A DNA stretch of 64,000 nt from Candidatus Heimdallarchaeota archaeon (GTDB taxonomy: Archaea; Asgardarchaeota; Heimdallarchaeia; Heimdallarchaeales; Heimdallarchaeaceae), in NCBI GenBank assembly GCA_019057815.1, contig JAHLWR010000007.1:1-64000 (forward strand), read 5' to 3'. The position numbers and the translations under genes were made by a program. Positions 25,326 through 37,200 of the stretch are shown piece by piece. The notes below the pieces were generated by a model that was not told the origin of the DNA, did no database searches, and worked only from the letters and a program-made list of their open reading frames with translations. Each line of letters begins with the position of its first letter. Within the stretch, counting starts at the first letter, position 1.

Positions 25326-25398
25326 CCTATGTGATTAACAAGGAAAGAAAATGGTCTGAGTTTTTCTTTACTATTTTATAATGAGATAAGATAATAGA

Positions 25399-25410
25399 TT
25401 TTATATATAT
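25399..25410 (+). promoter_or_regulatory. TATA box of the biotin carboxylase gene
   Basis: TTTTATATATAT is centred about 28 bases before the ATG at 25432, so the transcript is probably leaderless. Confidence 0.55.
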
Positions 25411-25431
25411 CCACCTTAAAAATAAAAACCC

Positions 25432-26934
25432 ATGCTTGAAACAGTACTTGTAGCTAATCGAGGAGAAATAGCTGTAAGAATCATTAGAGCTTGTAAAATC
25501 CTCAATATTAAGACTATTGCCCTTTTTACAGATGATGATGCTTTATCACTTTCTGTTAAGCTAGCTGACGAAGCCTATTCACTTGGCTCTGGTACTGTTG
25601 AAGAAACTTATCTTAATATACCAAAAATAGTAGATTTAGCCTCTGAAGCTGGAGCTGATGCAATTCATCCAGGCTATGGATTTTTAAGCGAAAATTCAAC
25701 TTTTTCACTCGAAATTAACAAGAAGGGTCTAATCTTCATTGGACCATCTCCAGAAATTTTGCAATCTTTAGGAGACAAAGTAGAAGCTAGAAAACTTGCA
25801 AAGAAGAGTGGTATTCCAATTATTCCTGGATCTGATGGTTATATCTCTTCCCTTGATGATGCAGAGAAAGTAGCAGAAGAAATTGGATATCCTATTATTA
25901 TAAAAGCAGTTTTTGGAGGTGGGGGAAGAGGGATGGAAATTGTTAAGTCAAATGAAAGTCTTGAAGTAGCATTAATGGGTTGTCAAGCAATAGCTGAAAA
26001 TTTCTTCGGAAGCAAAGAAGTTTTCATAGAAAAATACATTTCATCTCCAAAACACATTGAAATTCAATTTCTGGCTGATAATTACGATAATGTTATTCAT
26101 TTAGGTGACAGAGAGTGCTCGATTCAGCGCTCGCATCAAAAAATCATAGAGGAAGCTCCATCATTCTTGTCAACACAAAAAAGAATGGAAATGGGCTCTG
26201 ATGTCTGTAAATTGATTTCTAATATTTCTTATAGAAATGCTGGAACAGTTGAATTTCTTTGGAAAGAGGATAAGATTTACTTTAATGAAATAAATCCCAG
26301 AATTCAAGTTGAGCACCCTATTACAGAAATGATTACTGGTGTAGATCTAGTTGTTCAACAAATAAGAATTGCTAGAAATGAAGAATTGCAATTTAAACAA
26401 AAAGATATTAATTTCAAAGGACATGCGATAGAATATAGAATTAATGCAGAAGACCCTCTTCAATCCTACTTACCTCAAACAGGAGTAGTAGACGAGTTGC
26501 TTGTACCAGGAGGGCATAATGTTAGATTTGACTCCTTTTTATACCCATCTTGCAAAATCCCAGCATCTTATGATTCTCTAATTGGAAAACTAATAATCTG
26601 GGGTAACAATCGGCAAGAAGCTATTGAGAGATCAATGATGGCATTAAAGGAACTTACTATCTCAGGAGTGACAACAAATATTTCTCTACATCAAGCTATT
26701 TTAGAAACTAAGGAATTCGTTAATCGGGAAGTTAACACAGATTTCCTTGAAAAAGCGCGAATTAAGGATATTTTGAATCATTTTGAAAAAATGAAACTAG
26801 TTGCGACTATTTCAGCTTACTATAAGAATAAAGAGAACCAAAAATCATCTGCAATCATTCAAAAGAAAAATCAGCAAGCAGTTAACCGTTGGGGATTACA
26901 AAGCAAAGTTGAGCAACAAAGAAACTACCCTTGA
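25432..26934 (+). CDS. accC: Biotin carboxylase subunit of acyl-CoA carboxylase
   Basis: 500 residues. Biotin carboxylase domain (VLVANRGEIAVRIIRACK; HPGYGFLSEN), ATP-grasp with the glycine loop GGGGRGMEIV, the ADP/bicarbonate motif RDCSIQR-type (RECSIQRSHQK), the catalytic EINPRIQVEHPITEMITGVD, and the C-terminal domain with AEDP. The extra 40-residue tail is low complexity and Gln/Lys rich. It carboxylates biotin on the carrier protein encoded next (24 bases on). The carboxyltransferase partner is on the other strand at 38770. Together they would make malonyl-CoA or methylmalonyl-CoA, and the megasynthase between them argues for malonyl-CoA supply. Confidence 0.95.
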   Translation: MLETVLVANRGEIAVRIIRACKILNIKTIALFTDDDALSLSVKLADEAYSLGSGTVEETYLNIPKIVDLASEAGADAIHPGYGFLSENSTFSLEINKKGLIFIGPSPEILQSLGDKVEARKLAKKSGIPIIPGSDGYISSLDDAEKVAEEIGYPIIIKAVFGGGGRGMEIVKSNESLEVALMGCQAIAENFFGSKEVFIEKYISSPKHIEIQFLADNYDNVIHLGDRECSIQRSHQKIIEEAPSFLSTQKRMEMGSDVCKLISNISYRNAGTVEFLWKEDKIYFNEINPRIQVEHPITEMITGVDLVVQQIRIARNEELQFKQKDINFKGHAIEYRINAEDPLQSYLPQTGVVDELLVPGGHNVRFDSFLYPSCKIPASYDSLIGKLIIWGNNRQEAIERSMMALKELTISGVTTNISLHQAILETKEFVNREVNTDFLEKARIKDILNHFEKMKLVATISAYYKNKENQKSSAIIQKKNQQAVNRWGLQSKVEQQRNYP

Positions 26935-26958
26935 TGAAGCAACCAGGATGTAACTAAG

Positions 26959-27432
26959 TTGAAAAAGAAGGTAAGATTTCAAGGGAGAGAATATATCATC
27001 GAACAACTGGCAAATGGTGATATTATTGTAAACAAAGAGAGATTTTCTCCTGTTGTTTCCAATATTGGAAATCTCTACAAAGTAACAGTAAGTGATCATT
27101 ATTTTACCATCGAGTTTAAGAATCAAAAGATATATGTTGATGGAGAAGAAGTTTCAGTAGAAGTAAAACCTCATATTCCCGTAGTTTCAAGGAAAATGTC
27201 AGAAAGAGAGCATAGAACGGTAAAAATAGAAGCTCCTATACCAGGAAAAATCGTCCAAATATTAGTGAAAAAAGGGGACAAAATTGCCAAAGACCAAGAA
27301 TTGATTATACTTGAAGCTATGAAAATGAGAAACAGGATTTTAGCAACACAGAGTGGTGAAATTTCTGAAATAAAAGTAAAAGAAGGGGATATGGTCAAAC
27401 AAGACCAGATATTATTAATAATAGAAGGATGA
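26959..27432 (+). CDS. Biotin carboxyl carrier protein
   Basis: 157 residues from TTG (ribosome-site-like AGGATG about 9 bases before). The C-terminal 75 residues are a biotinyl domain with the attachment motif EAMKM, Lys122, preceded by PIPGKIVQILVKKGD and followed by GEISEIKVKEGDMV. The N-terminal half is a small beta-rich domain like the linker region in archaeal and propionyl-CoA carboxylase carriers. The only biotin-accepting protein in the window and the natural target of the ligase at 40405. It converges with the hydrolase gene, 8 bases away. Confidence 0.93.
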   Translation: MKKKVRFQGREYIIEQLANGDIIVNKERFSPVVSNIGNLYKVTVSDHYFTIEFKNQKIYVDGEEVSVEVKPHIPVVSRKMSEREHRTVKIEAPIPGKIVQILVKKGDKIAKDQELIILEAMKMRNRILATQSGEISEIKVKEGDMVKQDQILLIIEG

Positions 27433-27439
27433 AGACAGA

Positions 27440-28237
27440 TTACATATCAATCATTTCAATATTTTTTCTCTTCAAATTTGTTTCTAGAAATGTAAGGAAT
27501 ATTCTTTTCATTTCTTCCAAATGTTCATTTCTAGTAAAGTTATGATTAGCTTTTTCTATAACATAAAATTCTTTTTTGATTTCATTTGACACCTTTGAAT
27601 ATAGTTCTTTAAATCCAGCAATTGGTAGAATTTCATCATTATCTCCAACTACAAAACAGATAGGACATTTGATATTTTTAATTAGTTTTTTGGGGTTGTA
27701 ATGCATAGTTTGCGTTTTAAATCCTTTTTTCAAGTCTATAACTGGAAATCGCATTTGTTCATTTCTGACCCATATCTTTGTTAAATCCTCAAAAGCAATA
27801 GTTTTTGGAATCACTTCAGTATCAAAAACTGGAGATCTTACTACTAAACACTTAATTCTCGTATCTCGTGCTGCGTGACTAATCGCCATTGCACCTCCGA
27901 AACTTTCACCAAACAAAGCAATTCTAGAAGGATCAATTTCTGGAAGATGAAGGAGTTCAGTAATAATTGTATTAATGTTTAAATGAGAATTGTAAAAATC
28001 AAAAAATCCAGTACTATTTCTAACTCCTTGATAATCAAAAGAGAAAAAAGCATAAGATTTATTCACGAAGTCTTTGGCAAATCTTTTTTCATCTTTTTCA
28101 GGGGGAAAACCAGGCATACCATTACAATGGATTACCAAAGGAAACTGCCCTTCAGTTGAGGGAGTATATAGAATACAATTGACTCTTTCTCTTCCACATC
28201 TAATACTATACTTCTTTTTCCTCATCATTTTTATCAT
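27440..28237 (-). CDS. Alpha/beta hydrolase overlapping the megasynthase end, candidate thioesterase
   Basis: 265 residues. The alpha/beta hydrolase triad is visible: nucleophile Ser112 in GESFGG, acid in VGDNDEIL, His in KANHNFTR. The oxyanion-side HCNGMPG stretch follows the first strand. The start overlaps the last 32 bases of the megasynthase gene, with three possible Met codons (residues 1, 4, 5) all inside the overlap, so the two are translated as a unit. The megasynthase lacks a release domain, so this enzyme may hydrolyse the finished acyl chain. That is inference from position; the fold alone could be any esterase. Confidence 0.8.
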   Translation of the reverse strand: MIKMMRKKKYSIRCGRERVNCILYTPSTEGQFPLVIHCNGMPGFPPEKDEKRFAKDFVNKSYAFFSFDYQGVRNSTGFFDFYNSHLNINTIITELLHLPEIDPSRIALFGESFGGAMAISHAARDTRIKCLVVRSPVFDTEVIPKTIAFEDLTKIWVRNEQMRFPVIDLKKGFKTQTMHYNPKKLIKNIKCPICFVVGDNDEILPIAGFKELYSKVSNEIKKEFYVIEKANHNFTRNEHLEEMKRIFLTFLETNLKRKNIEMIDM

Positions 28238-31200
28238 CCTGTTTTATTTCACATACACTGATAGAATACTCTCCAACAAGCTTGTTTTCAATAATAAAGG
28301 AGTTACTCTTTTGTTTGAGTGAATCTTTCACTTTTGATACGAAGTCAACACTGAATTCTTTCTCTTTTCCACCACTTGATAGTTCTATATCGTGCAATTT
28401 CATATTCAATCCTTCACCTAATGCTTTTGTTACAGCTTCCTTGACAGTCCAATATTGAGTTCCAAGAACTTTGTCACCAGAAATGTTTTCCCTCTCATTT
28501 TCTGTGAATGCTTCTTCGTAGAAAGAAGGCTTTCTTTCCTCAATCTTTTCAATATCAATTCCAATAGGATCTTTAGATATTGTAGCTATTGCATACTTTC
28601 CTGAATGACTTATAGAAAGATTCCAATCACTTCTCTTCTTATCTTTTCGTGAATAAAGGAAGGGTTGTCCTTTTACTTGTTTTTTGATTTCGATTTCTTT
28701 ATAATCCTCAAATTCAGACACAGTAGAATATAGCTCTTTTGCTGCTAAAACACCAGCAATATACTCAATTTTTCTTTTCTGATTAGCTATTCGAGAGTAT
28801 CTAGATTTTTCATGAGCAACTAGCCATGATTCAACAAAATTAGGTTCTTTCTCGTATAATGCTGCAATTGTGGAAATAGGAACAATTCTTACTTTCTTTT
28901 CTGAAAATTGAGAATTTATCTGATAATATTCAGAGATTTCTTCAATCTTATTTTTAATGGATTCTTCAAGATCTAGTGGAATTCTTGTGTGAATCATACC
29001 TAATTTATCGAGTATGATAATAACATTTCCTTCTTTATCAGTAATCCAGACATTGAAATAACTTGTTGTTTTATCTGATTTTACAAATTCAGCTTTAGCA
29101 TAGGCAGGTGAGGATTCATTGAGAATCGTGAGTTTCTTTATGGTTGAAGGCAGAGAAAATTGCTTGTTGATAATTAGATCATAAAGACCTGCAGTTTGTA
29201 GAGCTGCTTCAACTGCTAGTGGACTAATCTCTAATTGTTGATCTTTATTCTTGAATAAAGGAAATTGTGGAATTGAAATCTTAGCAAGAACTATATTATT
29301 CTTGATTTCTTGCAATTCATCAATCACTTGGAAACTCTTTCGGTGAAAGTACATATCGTATATATCACTCTTTGTGAGTAAAGATGTTTTTCTTTCAAGG
29401 ATTTTCAGTTGTTTTACTTTAGGTAGTTTCTTCGATTCCTTTATAGATGCCACAAAATGTTCCTTTTCTATAGTTTTAGCATTTTTAACCTTTGGCGTAA
29501 AGAGTGTTTTGACAGAAAAATGTCCTCGTTCTGGATTGTATTCAACAAGAATTTCCTTATCTTCCTTTTTCTTTTGTTTAATAGCTAGATTAAATCCTAT
29601 ATCGTTGAACTCGTTAGGTTTACTTTTATTAATAATCTTGAACATCTCTGCAAATGTTTCAAGTCCCATAACTCCAGGGAATATAGGAATATTTTGTATC
29701 TGATGATCTTGCAAGAACAAATCATTTTGGAAGGATAAGATTCTATTTCCAACTATTTTTCCTTCCTTTTGATAAGTAGTATCTATCATAGGAAAATCAT
29801 TTTGTACTATCTTATCTGTCACAGGAAAATCGTCTGAAGGTGGTTTTGCAATCTCTTGCTCGTTTTCTGTCATAAATCCCAGTTTACCTGCAACAATTAC
29901 TTCGTTGTCAATGTCTTTTTCAAGAAGTTCTACAAACTTTTTTGTACCTTCTTTGGGAGGTATAGGTGTTATTCCAACTGATTGCAATATATCAAGTATA
30001 GATCCTTTTGTAGCCATTCCAATATCAGCCCAAGCAGACCAGTTAATAGCTAAAGAAGGTATTCCCTTCTGGCTTAGCATCCAACACATTCTTGATAGGT
30101 ACCCATTTGCAAATGAATAGTCGATTTGCCCTGTATTTCCGAATCTTCCAGCTATTGATGAAAAACAAATAACTCTTTTTAGTTGAGTTTGATCAATATT
30201 ATTAAGTACATTCCATATTCCTTCAACTTTTACAGAAACAATTACTCTTGATTTCTCAATCTTTTTCTTCTTGAATGACTTAGATTCCTCCAACCCTGCT
30301 GCATGAACTAATACTGTTATTGGTATGTCAAAGTCTTCTTTCACTTGTTCTAAAGCTTCTTTTATAGAGTTAACATTCCTAACATCTACAGAATAGAAGT
30401 TGGCTTCAATATCTTGTTCATAAAGATATAGCATGTTCTTTGCAACTTCAATTTGACTCAAGAATCTTTGCCATTCCCGTTCTAGAATAACAGGTGTTAC
30501 TTTTTCATGTTTACTTTGCAGTTCTACTTTCAATTCTTGCTTTTTTACTTTTAATATTTCATCAGAGTACCAAACAACTTCATCCATGTCTTCTGGTAAC
30601 CTTTCAATACCAAACAGGGCTAATTTAGGTTTAGATTTCTGGCACAATCTCTTAATGCACTCAAAAGTGATTCCTCTTCCTCCTCCAAGTACAAGAATCA
30701 AGTCTTCATTTGTAATTTGATTTTTCTCTGTAATAGTGTTAAGGTCTAGTTTTTGAATATTTTGTAATGTGAATCGCTTAGAATCTTTGTACGCTATTTC
30801 TTTATAATCATCCCAGTATTCTAGTTCAAGCAGTATTTTTTTAATAGATGATGAATAAATGTGTTTTACTTTAATATCAAATTCAAAACCTAATGTTTTC
30901 ACGAAACCTGAAATTCCCCCTGAAACAGGTACTGCATTTCCATAAAGACCGAACATCTCTTCTGTAGATATAATTGCTATTTTTAATTTCGGAGATATTT
31001 CCAAGGCTTGGAAGAGTAGGAATAATTGCTCGAAATATTGTTGATCAACAAGTCCTGCTGAGGATGCAAGGCTTGGTGGAGTTAATAGGATTAAATCATA
31101 ATCTCTTTTCTCTACTTCATCCAATTTGTAATTTAGAATATCTACTGAATTATATCTACAATTTTGTTGGTTTAGCTCTTTTAACAACTCTTTTGTAATA

Positions 31201-34200
31201 TTAGAGCTTAAATCTATAACTAATATTTCAGATGATGTTAGTTGAACAACCTCAGCAGTTTCTTTATCTAATGAAATCTGAACAGGAGATACTTCTCTTG
31301 CACTAATTTCACTTTCTAAAGACTCTTCTTTCGTTTCTATTATAACTTCCTCTGGTGTTTGGGTTATGACAGTAAGATTTGCATCAACAAATTTTCTTAT
31401 ATCAGTTATTGTTCTAATATCTCCAATGTTTTCATCCTCAGAGATTTCAAAACCAAATACATTTCTAACCTCACCAAAAATCTCCACTTGTTTGATTGTA
31501 TCAATACCTAAATCCTCTTCGAGATCCATCTCTAAATCTATGTCATTTGGTTCATAACCAGTTATTTTTGATATAATTTTTACGATTTCTATATTGATAT
31601 TTGATGATTCTTGTTTTTCCTCTATTACTTCAGTCGTTACTTCCACCGTTACTTCAGTCGTTAAAACTTGTTTGTCACCTTGAAGATGAGTGTTAACGTA
31701 TCCTACAATTTCCTTTACTGTTCGGTATTCCGCTAAACTTAAATCTTCAGATGTTTTTATGGTGAATTTATCTCTAATTTCACCAAAAATCTCCACTTGT
31801 TTGATTGTATCAATTCCTAAGTCTTCTTCGAGATCCATCTCTAGATCTATAACATCAGGTTCATAACCAGTTATTTTGGATATGATGTTTACAATTTCTA
31901 CGTCGATATTAGATGATTCTTGCTTTTTCTCAATGTCTTTAATTGGTAGAATTACTTTCTCATTTCCGAGATTTTCATTTACAAAAGTTGCAATATCCTC
32001 TACAGTTCGATATTCTGCTAAACTTAAATCTTCAGACATTTCCATATTGAATTTATCTCTAATTTCACCAAAAATCTCTGCTTGTTTGATCGTATCAATG
32101 CCTAAATCTTCTTCGAGATCCATTTCCACTTCAATAGAATCAGTATCATAACCTGTTGTTTTAGAAATGATAGTAATTATATCTGTCATAACTTGTTGAT
32201 TAGCAACTTGCATTGTAATTGGTTTTGGTTTAATTGCGATAACTTCAGCACTAGAAGGATGGGAAACAGTTTTTAATCTCAACACACGTCCCTCAAGATG
32301 AAGCTGAGTCTTGTTTCCACCAAGAGAGCTCAACCAATTATCATATTCTTTAGATATGAATCTATCTTTGTAACTGTTAAGTCTAAACAGAGCAAAGGCT
32401 AGTTGAGATCCAAAACCAGCTGCAAACTTTAGTGCATATTTTTTCCTTTCTTCTTCTCCTTTCGAGAATTTAAATTTAGTAAATGCAGGATCTATTTCTT
32501 TTAGATTAGCGATAGGGGGTAATTTTCCTTTTTCCATGGATTTGATAGCAATACACTCTTCTAATCCTGCACCCATAGCATGCCCTGTAAACCCTTTTGT
32601 GTTGATGATAGTCATATCATATGCATCCTTTCCAAAAACACGTTCTAGAGTTACAATCTCTGCTTCAGCTGAACCTCCTCTTGCTGGAGTGTATGTTTCA
32701 TGTGAAACAAACATGCCATTCTTAGCTATTTCTTTTCGTGAAATGTTGTGTACATCCTCCATTTTGACAACAAACTTTTCCATTTCTTTGTAAATTTGAT
32801 CAACATCAAGTCTAGATCCGTGAAAAGCATTATTGGAGAAAAATGTACCAAGAAGGTCTACAATTGGTTTAACTCCTCTTTTCACAAACGATTCAGAGCT
32901 TTCAATTATTAGACCAGCAGCAGCTGCTCCTATTAATAAACCATGTCTATTTTTCCCAAAAGGTAGAGCTGCTTCTTCAACTTTTGCCTTTGTTGAAACA
33001 CCTCCTGCAGCTAAAAATCCTGCACCTATCCATGGTAGAAGATCTGGACTCGATGCATTATCTCCAGCAATGACAATAACTCTTTTACATCTTCCATTCC
33101 TTATCCAGTCTTCAGCTACTCCAATAGCTTGTGTCGTTGAAGCGCATGCTGAATTTATTTGAGTATTTGGTCCCTTAGCTTTGATCAATTGTGCGAATTG
33201 AGAATGACCCATTGACAATATCTTGTATATAAAATCTCTACTAAACTGTCTTTTATTATCATTGTTAGTTATATATTGAAGATTTTCGTTATACCATTTT
33301 CTTAACTCTTCTTTAATTTGTACATTACTAATTTCACTACTTAATAGATTTAAAACTGTCTCGATTTCTTTTCTATTTTTTTCTTCAAAAACAGAAATAA
33401 AGTGATTAGAAATTTCCTTAATGAGATTGTTATAACCAGGAAAAGCTGAAGCGAAGATGATTCCTGTATCTTCACGTAAATCCTCTGGTAGAGCCCAATC
33501 TCCTTGTATCACTTTACCTGTCGTTGTCATTATTTCTGTTTTTACTAGTGGAATTCCCGCATCTCTTAATGCCTCATAACCAGCACCAATAGCCAGTTGA
33601 AAAGTTGAATCAAGAGCGTTTAGAAGTTTTGGATTGATATTATAATCTTTTTCAAGATCAAAACTACCAAGTTGTCCTGCTAAACTAATAACTTTGGATA
33701 TGTCATCTATATTCTCGAAAGTAGCATTACCATCAGGTGATTTTACCAATCGGATGATGTTCTTATCTAGGATTTTTTGTTTTGTCTGATAATCAACCGC
33801 ATCAATAAGATTTTCTCCTGAAAGTATGCGGTCAATATTCTGATCATCAAAAACTCTATTTGTTTTGCCTGGTATTCCTATCCCAACACCAGTAATACCT
33901 ATTAAACCTGTATTAATTTTAAGAGCCTTATGCTTTTTCAATAAATCTAGAGATTCTCTATATTTTGTATCATATAAATCGAAACTTTGCATGAAGAAGG
34001 ATTTGATTAGGTTTTTGTGCTCTCTTAAATAATCACTGAAATAAGGATTAGAAGAAAGTTCTTTAAATTCAATATCATCTTCCAGAATTCCAAATGCTGA
34101 TATCTGATCCCTTTCAACGCTTATTTCTACTTTGGCTTTCTTCTGTTGATTAACTATCTCGAGTATTTTCTTCACAGTTCTATTTGTTTTTTCAATTTCA

Positions 34201-37200
34201 CTTTCTTTTGGTGATAGTAAAGAGAAGAAATGAACATTTGTTTGTTCTTTTAATATATCTTGAGCAAAATTGGCTAACGCTCGTCTAGGTCCAACTTCAA
34301 CAAAAATTCTTCCTCCATCTTCTTGCATGTTTCTAATTTCATCTATCCATTTTACTGAAGAACTGATTTGTTGAAGAAGTAAAGATCTAATTTCTTCGGG
34401 ATTTTCAGAGTGTTTCTTCCCTGTAACATTACAATAAACTGGAATAGAAGGTTTGTTGTAATCTAAAGATGAAAGAAGATTTTCCAACCCTTTCTCAGCT
34501 TCTTTAACAATTTTTGAATGAAAAGCTGTTGAAACGTTTAACTTTTTCGCATTTATCCCTTTTAGTGAGAACAATTCAATAGCTTTGTCTATACCTCTTT
34601 CTTCTCCACTAATTACAGTTTGTGTAGTTGAATTATAGTTAGCAATCGTCACATAAAAATCAGAAATACTATCTACTACTTCTCTCACTTCCTGAGCAGA
34701 TGCAAATATAGCAGCCATTGCGCCTTTTATTCTTTCTGCAGCTGTTCCCATAGCTCTTCCACGTGCTATAACAGCCTTTAAACCATCTTGAAAAGTTATG
34801 ACATCCGCTGCAACAAGAGCAGAATATTCACCAAGACTATGTCCAGCAACTTTCGAAGGCAATATTCCTTTTTCTTTAAGCAATTCAAATAGAGCTATTT
34901 CTACTACAAACAATGCTGGTTGCGTATACTTGGTATCTCTAAGTCTTGCTTCATTTTCATCTTTTGACAGATGTTCAGACCCAAATAGAATTTCTTTTAA
35001 ATTAAATTGACCAAAATTCTGACAAATTTTTTCCGCACTATTGATTACATTCTTAACAGAACTAAGTTCATCATAAAGTTCGTTTATCATCCCTAAATAT
35101 TGACTTCCTTGTCCTGTAAATAAGAAACAGATTTGACCTGTTTTCATATCTTGTTTCCTATCCAGTTGTGGAGAGAGTATCTGGGAAGCTTCAAGCTGTA
35201 TTATTTTTTCTTCTGTAAAATAGCTAACCTTCTTTGGTGAATACTCTTCAAGGATTGTATGGTAATTAGCTCCTCCAAATCCAAATGCTGAAACTCCAGC
35301 TCTTCTAATAGGAACATTTTCAATTTTCCATTCTTTTAATTCAGTATTAATATAAAGTAAAGACTTTTCCCAATTAATGTTTGGATTCAATTCATTTACA
35401 TTAACAGAAGGAAGAAGTTTCTTCTTGTATAAAGCCAATACAGTCTTGATAAGAGAAGCAATACCTGCAGCACTTTTCATATGTCCTATTTGACTTTTAA
35501 TGGAACCAACAGCTATTTTCTTAGTTCTTTTAGATTTTGAAAATATATCCTCTAGAACAAGCAATTCAGCTTGATCTCCAACTATTGTTGAAGTACCATG
35601 AGCTTCAATATAATCTATATCATTAAGAGTTATCTTAGCTTTCTTGATAGCCATTAAAATAGCTTGTTTTTGACCTTCTGGGTTAGGTGCAGTAATACCT
35701 TTACCTTTTCCATCAGAAGAGGAGCCTATACTTGAGATAATAGAATAGATTTTGTCTCCATCTTTAAGAGCATCTGATAATCTTTTCAAAACCATAAAAC
35801 CTGCGCCCTCTCCCATAACGAAACCATCAGCTTTTGCGTCAAAAGGTCTAGAGCCTGTAGCAGATAATGTTCTGATTTTACTGAATTTAACATATGAAGT
35901 TATATCCATCGACCTATCTGCGCCACCTACAAGCACAACATCATAGTTTTTAGCTAAAAGACCATTTACAGCAGTATCAACAGCAGCAATACTTGAAGCA
36001 CACGCAGCATCTGTAGTCATTGACTTGCCTGTAAGATTGAAAACATTTGCAATTCGTCCTGCTATAATATTTGAAAGCTCACCAGGCATGGTATCTTCTG
36101 TTATTTCAGGATATTTATCCAAATAAGATTTCTTCAAATCGCTCAAAAATGTATCTTGTTTTTCATCATCAAGATTCTGAAAGATTGGATTATTTCTTAT
36201 TTCTTTAACTACTTCTGGAAAGAATAATCGTTTATTATTATTTCTTTGGTTTTCCCCTCCAAGAGCGTTTCCAATAATAGTAGCAATATTCAGTCTTATT
36301 TTCCCGTTAGTTGGGATACCAGCATCTTCTAGAGCTTGTTTTGAAGCATCTAAAGACCATTTTTGAACAAAATCCATTCTATCAGCTATAGTAGGAGGAA
36401 TCCTATATTTAATCGAATTAAATTTAAACTTCTTAACAAAAGCTCCGATTTTTGTGTAAGTTTTATCAGTGGCTTCAATATTTTTATCAAAAAAGATTGC
36501 TGGATCCCATCTATCTTTAGGAATCTCGGAAATAGAATAGCGTTTTGTTATAAGATTGTTCCAGAATTCGTCTATATTCAAAGCATCAGGAAACACACAG
36601 CCCAATCCTACAATGGCAATCCTTTCAACGGTTTCTAACTCTAAGACTGGTTCTTGAACTGGACTAGTTTTAACATCTAAATCAGGTAATGATAAAATGT
36701 TGAAAACCTGTTTTGCGTACTCTTCCCCCCCTTCAATAACATTATAGTGTATATCTGATATTCTATTTACATTCCTTTTAATGGTAACAATATCTCCTGT
36801 CATAAAACAACCAAGTTCTTCTTGATCATTTTCAGAGACAGATATGAATTGAGTTGTTGAAATAGAACCTGGTGTATGGTCTGTATTCCACTTTTCTGCT
36901 TTTGAAGCTATTCTTAGAGCTCCTAAGTTGTCTTTTTCATATAGCTCTTTTCTTTCCGCTATTCTCAGTCCTACTTTTACTCTAGACAACTCTTTTTCTA
37001 GAGTAGATTCCACAAAAGGAGATGAAGCAACTCTTGCTCTTGTATTAACAGAAGCACCAATAACTTTAGTCTGCTTTGTGTTAAGCAAAATTTCCTGATA
37101 CTTTGCGGATAGAGCTCTTGTTGAAACAATCTCTTCTGTTAGCAAATAAGCTGTTCCCATTTGAATACCAGGATTGATAAGGTCTAGATGTTTTCCTATC

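Noticed and set aside
31490-32102. Thr in the carrier motifs as a sequencing error
   Set aside because: The same codon context occurs in all three carriers with different surrounding bases; three equal errors are not credible.
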